This document shows, piece by piece, positions 61,273-64,000 of a DNA stretch of 64,000 nucleotides. The notes below the pieces were generated by a model. The model had not been told where the DNA came from. It saw nothing but the letters and a program-made list of their open reading frames with translations, and searched no databases. A program made the translations under genes and the position numbers. Position 1 is the stretch's first letter. Every line of letters starts with the position of its first letter. Location: NCBI RefSeq assembly GCF_036250755.1, contig NZ_CP109583.1:6301501-6365500 (forward strand), read 5' to 3'. The stretch comes from Streptomyces uncialis (GTDB taxonomy: Bacteria; Actinomycetota; Actinomycetes; Streptomycetales; Streptomycetaceae).

Positions 61273-63504
61273 TCAGGCCCGCTCGACCAGTTCGAGCAGC
61301 TGGGCGGGATACGGAGCGTGTGAACGCTCGTCGAACGGCACGAGGGGGAGCGGGGTCTGCTCGCCGAGGAACACCCGGCGCACCACCCGCTCGGCGGCCC
61401 GGCCGTCGTCGAACTCGCAGAACCTGCGGCGGAACGCCGACCGCAGCCGCGCGGCGTCGGCGCCGCGCCACTCGTCGGAACGCAGCAGGGAGATCAGCGC
61501 GTCCTCGGAACGGGCCACCGGACCCGGCGGCTCCGCCATCAGGTCGAAGTAGGTGCCGCGCACCACCCGGTACACGTCCCAGTCGTCCGCGAAGACGACG
61601 ATCGGACGGTCCAGCACGGCGTAGTCGAACATCGCCGACGAGTAGTCGGTGATCAGCGCGTCCGCCGCCAGGTACAGGTCCTCGACGGGGTGCGTCCCGG
61701 ACACATCGATGACCCGGCCGCTGCGCTGGAGGTCCGCGAGCTGCGGTGACGAGGAGTAGAAGTAGTGACCGCGCACCAGCAGCGTCACGTCCTCCCCCAG
61801 CTCCTCGACGATCCGGGCGAGGTCCAGCCGGGAGCGGAACTCGCCCTGGTACTCGCGGTGGGTCGGCATGTAGAGGAAGGCGGTCGTCGAGTCGGACAGC
61901 CCGAGCGCGGCACGGGCCCGGCGGACATCGTCCGCGGTGCCGTTCACCAGCACGTCGTTGCGCGGGTAGCCGGTCTCCAGCGAGGTGTACGAGCAGGGGT
62001 AGACCCGCTCCCAGACGGTGGTGGAGTGGCGGTTGGAGGCGAGGCTGTAGTCCCAGCGGTCGCAGCGCTCCAGCAGCTTCTCGAAGTCCATGCTGGTCGA
62101 CGCGGGGTACTTCCGCTGGTCGAGCCCCATGGTCTTCAGCGGGGTGCCGTGGTGGGTCTGGAGATGGATCTGGCCCTCGCGCTTGACCAGCGCGTCGGCG
62201 AAGTTGACGTTGTTCACCAGGTACTTGGCGCGGGCGAGCGCCGACCAGTACTCACGGGAGCCGACCCGGACGATCTCCACGCCCTTCGGCACCCCGGCCG
62301 TGCTGTCGGCCCGCACCGCCCACACCTGCCGCATCCGCGGGGCCAGCCGCGCCAGCTCCGCGGCGATCGCGGCCGGGTTGCAGGAGACGCTGCGGCTCCA
62401 GTACGCGGAGAACAGCGCCAGGTTCTCGTCGATCGGGGCGCGCAGCTGCGACTGGTAGTAGAGGCCCATCGCGCCGCGCTTGGAGCGCTTGACCGCGGCG
62501 GTGGCCCGGCGCTTGACGGCCGCCCGGGTCCGGACCGCCTTGGTGGCGCCCACCAGCGCGGAGTAGGAGTCCCGCTCCAGCATCGCGTACTTGTAGCCGA
62601 CGTGGCCCGACGGGCGGGTGAAGCCCTCCGGGACCCGGGCGGCGTAGTCGGCGGCGGCCCGGTGGAAGAACTCGGCGCGCGCGTCCTGCGGGAGGCGGTC
62701 CGGACGGCCGAGGATCGTCAGGTACTGGTCGACCATCTTGCGGAACAGCCGGGGCCGCCACCGGTCCCGCTCGGGGCGCGCCGCCAGGAAGCCGAAGACC
62801 CGCTCGTACTGCTCGAACACGTCGAAGTGGTTGCGGCTGACCGTACCGAGTATGTTGCCGCCCTCACGGCGCTGCCGGTAGTGGACGCACACCCGGTCCA
62901 GTACGGCGATGCGCTCGGCGGAGATCAGCGCGCAGAACGTCCAGGGGGCGTCCTCGTAGTACCCGGGCGGGAAGCGGAGGCCCTCGCGCTCCACGAACTC
63001 CCGGCGGTACGCCTTGTTCCACACGATCTGGAGCAGGTCCAGCAGCTCGGGGCGGTCCTGGAGGGGGAGTGCCCCGTCGCCCTCGTCGCGCAGTACGCCG
63101 GCCCACTTGTTCGGCTGTATCTCACCGCTCCAGTAGGTGCGCACATAGTCATAGACAAGGATGTCGGGGTCACCGGTTGCCTCAAGGCGGTGGCCTATTG
63201 CCGCCAGCGCGCCCGGGTCCAGGGTGTCGTCGCTGTCGAGGAAGAGGACGTAGTCGCCACGGGCCTGCGCGAGGCCGGCGTTGCGGGCGCGGCCGAGGCC
63301 GACGTTCTCCGTGAGGTGGATCACGCGTATTCGGTCGTCGCGTGACGCGTAGTCGTCGAGTATCGCGCCGGATCCGTCGGGCGAGCAGTCGTCGACCGCG
63401 ACGACCTCGAAGTCCGTCCAGTCCTGGCGCAGGATCGAGTCGAGACACTCGGCCACATAGCCTTGCACCTTGAAAACGGGAACGACGAGCGTGAGTCTGG
63501 GCAT
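61273..63504 (-). CDS. Bifunctional glycosyltransferase / CDP-glycerol-type glycerophosphotransferase
   Basis: A 743-residue paralogue without the long middle region. GT2 domain (1-~220: LTLVVPVFKVQGYVAECLDS, DSDD at 90-93) and C-terminal transferase (about 370-735): THHGTPLKTMGLD, LETGYPRNDVLVN, FLYMPTHREYQGEF, LITDYSSAMFDYAVLDRP. It precedes the larger gene by 21 bp on the minus strand, in one operon. The pair is probably for a wall teichoic-like polymer. ATG 63504 has a purine-rich leader abutting the start. Confidence 0.87.
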   Translation of the reverse strand: MPRLTLVVPVFKVQGYVAECLDSILRQDWTDFEVVAVDDCSPDGSGAILDDYASRDDRIRVIHLTENVGLGRARNAGLAQARGDYVLFLDSDDTLDPGALAAIGHRLEATGDPDILVYDYVRTYWSGEIQPNKWAGVLRDEGDGALPLQDRPELLDLLQIVWNKAYRREFVEREGLRFPPGYYEDAPWTFCALISAERIAVLDRVCVHYRQRREGGNILGTVSRNHFDVFEQYERVFGFLAARPERDRWRPRLFRKMVDQYLTILGRPDRLPQDARAEFFHRAAADYAARVPEGFTRPSGHVGYKYAMLERDSYSALVGATKAVRTRAAVKRRATAAVKRSKRGAMGLYYQSQLRAPIDENLALFSAYWSRSVSCNPAAIAAELARLAPRMRQVWAVRADSTAGVPKGVEIVRVGSREYWSALARAKYLVNNVNFADALVKREGQIHLQTHHGTPLKTMGLDQRKYPASTSMDFEKLLERCDRWDYSLASNRHSTTVWERVYPCSYTSLETGYPRNDVLVNGTADDVRRARAALGLSDSTTAFLYMPTHREYQGEFRSRLDLARIVEELGEDVTLLVRGHYFYSSSPQLADLQRSGRVIDVSGTHPVEDLYLAADALITDYSSAMFDYAVLDRPIVVFADDWDVYRVVRGTYFDLMAEPPGPVARSEDALISLLRSDEWRGADAARLRSAFRRRFCEFDDGRAAERVVRRVFLGEQTPLPLVPFDERSHAPYPAQLLELVERA

Positions 63505-64000
<496 letters not shown>

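Noticed and set aside
57664..61323. A 1219-codon open frame on the plus strand over the wall-polymer gene
   Set aside because: It is the antisense shadow of the minus-strand transferase, with high-GC codon artefacts and no motif.

Overview
The window is about 64 kb of a very GC-rich actinobacterial chromosome, almost certainly from a Streptomyces. The reasons are third-position GC codon bias, frequent GTG starts, MreBCD with a RodA/PBP2 pair, a mycothiol-type thioredoxin-fold reductase, paired clpP1-clpP2 genes, DUF397/XRE clusters, and a gene order (as I remember it) matching the S. coelicolor SCO2590-SCO2643 stretch read backwards. Species is not determinable from the sequence alone.

Layout. 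1-16.1 kb is mixed metabolism: pepN (cut by the left edge), an Rv2466c-like reductase with a CPWA motif, a DUF4240 protein, sodF under a clear Nur-type operator, two related amino-acid permeases flanking bioY and an FAD oxidoreductase, rpiB, a Nei-type glycosylase, an Eis-like acetyltransferase, a membrane SpoIIE-type phosphatase, a membrane-anchored sugar-binding-like sensor and a CPA2 antiporter. 16.1-22.7 kb holds an ABC exporter pair, a cluster of GCGCAGTTCCCCGCG repeats, a membrane acyltransferase and a 66-residue membrane peptide. 23-28.3 kb is the proteostasis block: tRNA-Gly, tRNA-Pro, tig, clpP1, clpP2, clpX.

29.4-43.6 kb is the growth and wall block: valS, folC, a DUF4233 protein, ndk, then mreB, mreC, mreD, PBP2 and rodA (the elongasome, used in Streptomyces for spore-wall synthesis), and a CYTH-CHAD protein. 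Between mreB and mreC lie three different short tandem repeats. 43.7-57.5 kb is the radical SAM (TIGR03960) / DUF2344 / RNase E / rplU / rpmA / obgE block. It is interrupted at 45.8-48.3 kb by a lower-GC accessory insert (small protein, DUF6879, XRE-DUF5753, frameshifted DUF397, unknown protein) followed by a repeat-built membrane protein. 57.7-64 kb holds two large bifunctional glycosyltransferase/CDP-glycerol-type phosphotransferases for wall polymer synthesis and the start of galE.

Notable points: two genes where a strong Shine-Dalgarno points to non-canonical starts (ATC, CTG); two apparent frameshifts (DUF397 by a CT dinucleotide, RNase E N-terminus by one base); several genes with a -10 hexamer exactly 6 nt from the start codon, implying leaderless mRNAs; and many strong hairpin terminators. 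I found no phage, integrase, transposase or CRISPR array. No previously undescribed multi-gene system is convincingly demonstrated; the best leads are the 45.8-48.3 kb insert, the phosphatase/anchored-sensor pair and the hypervariable-looking mreB-mreC spacer.
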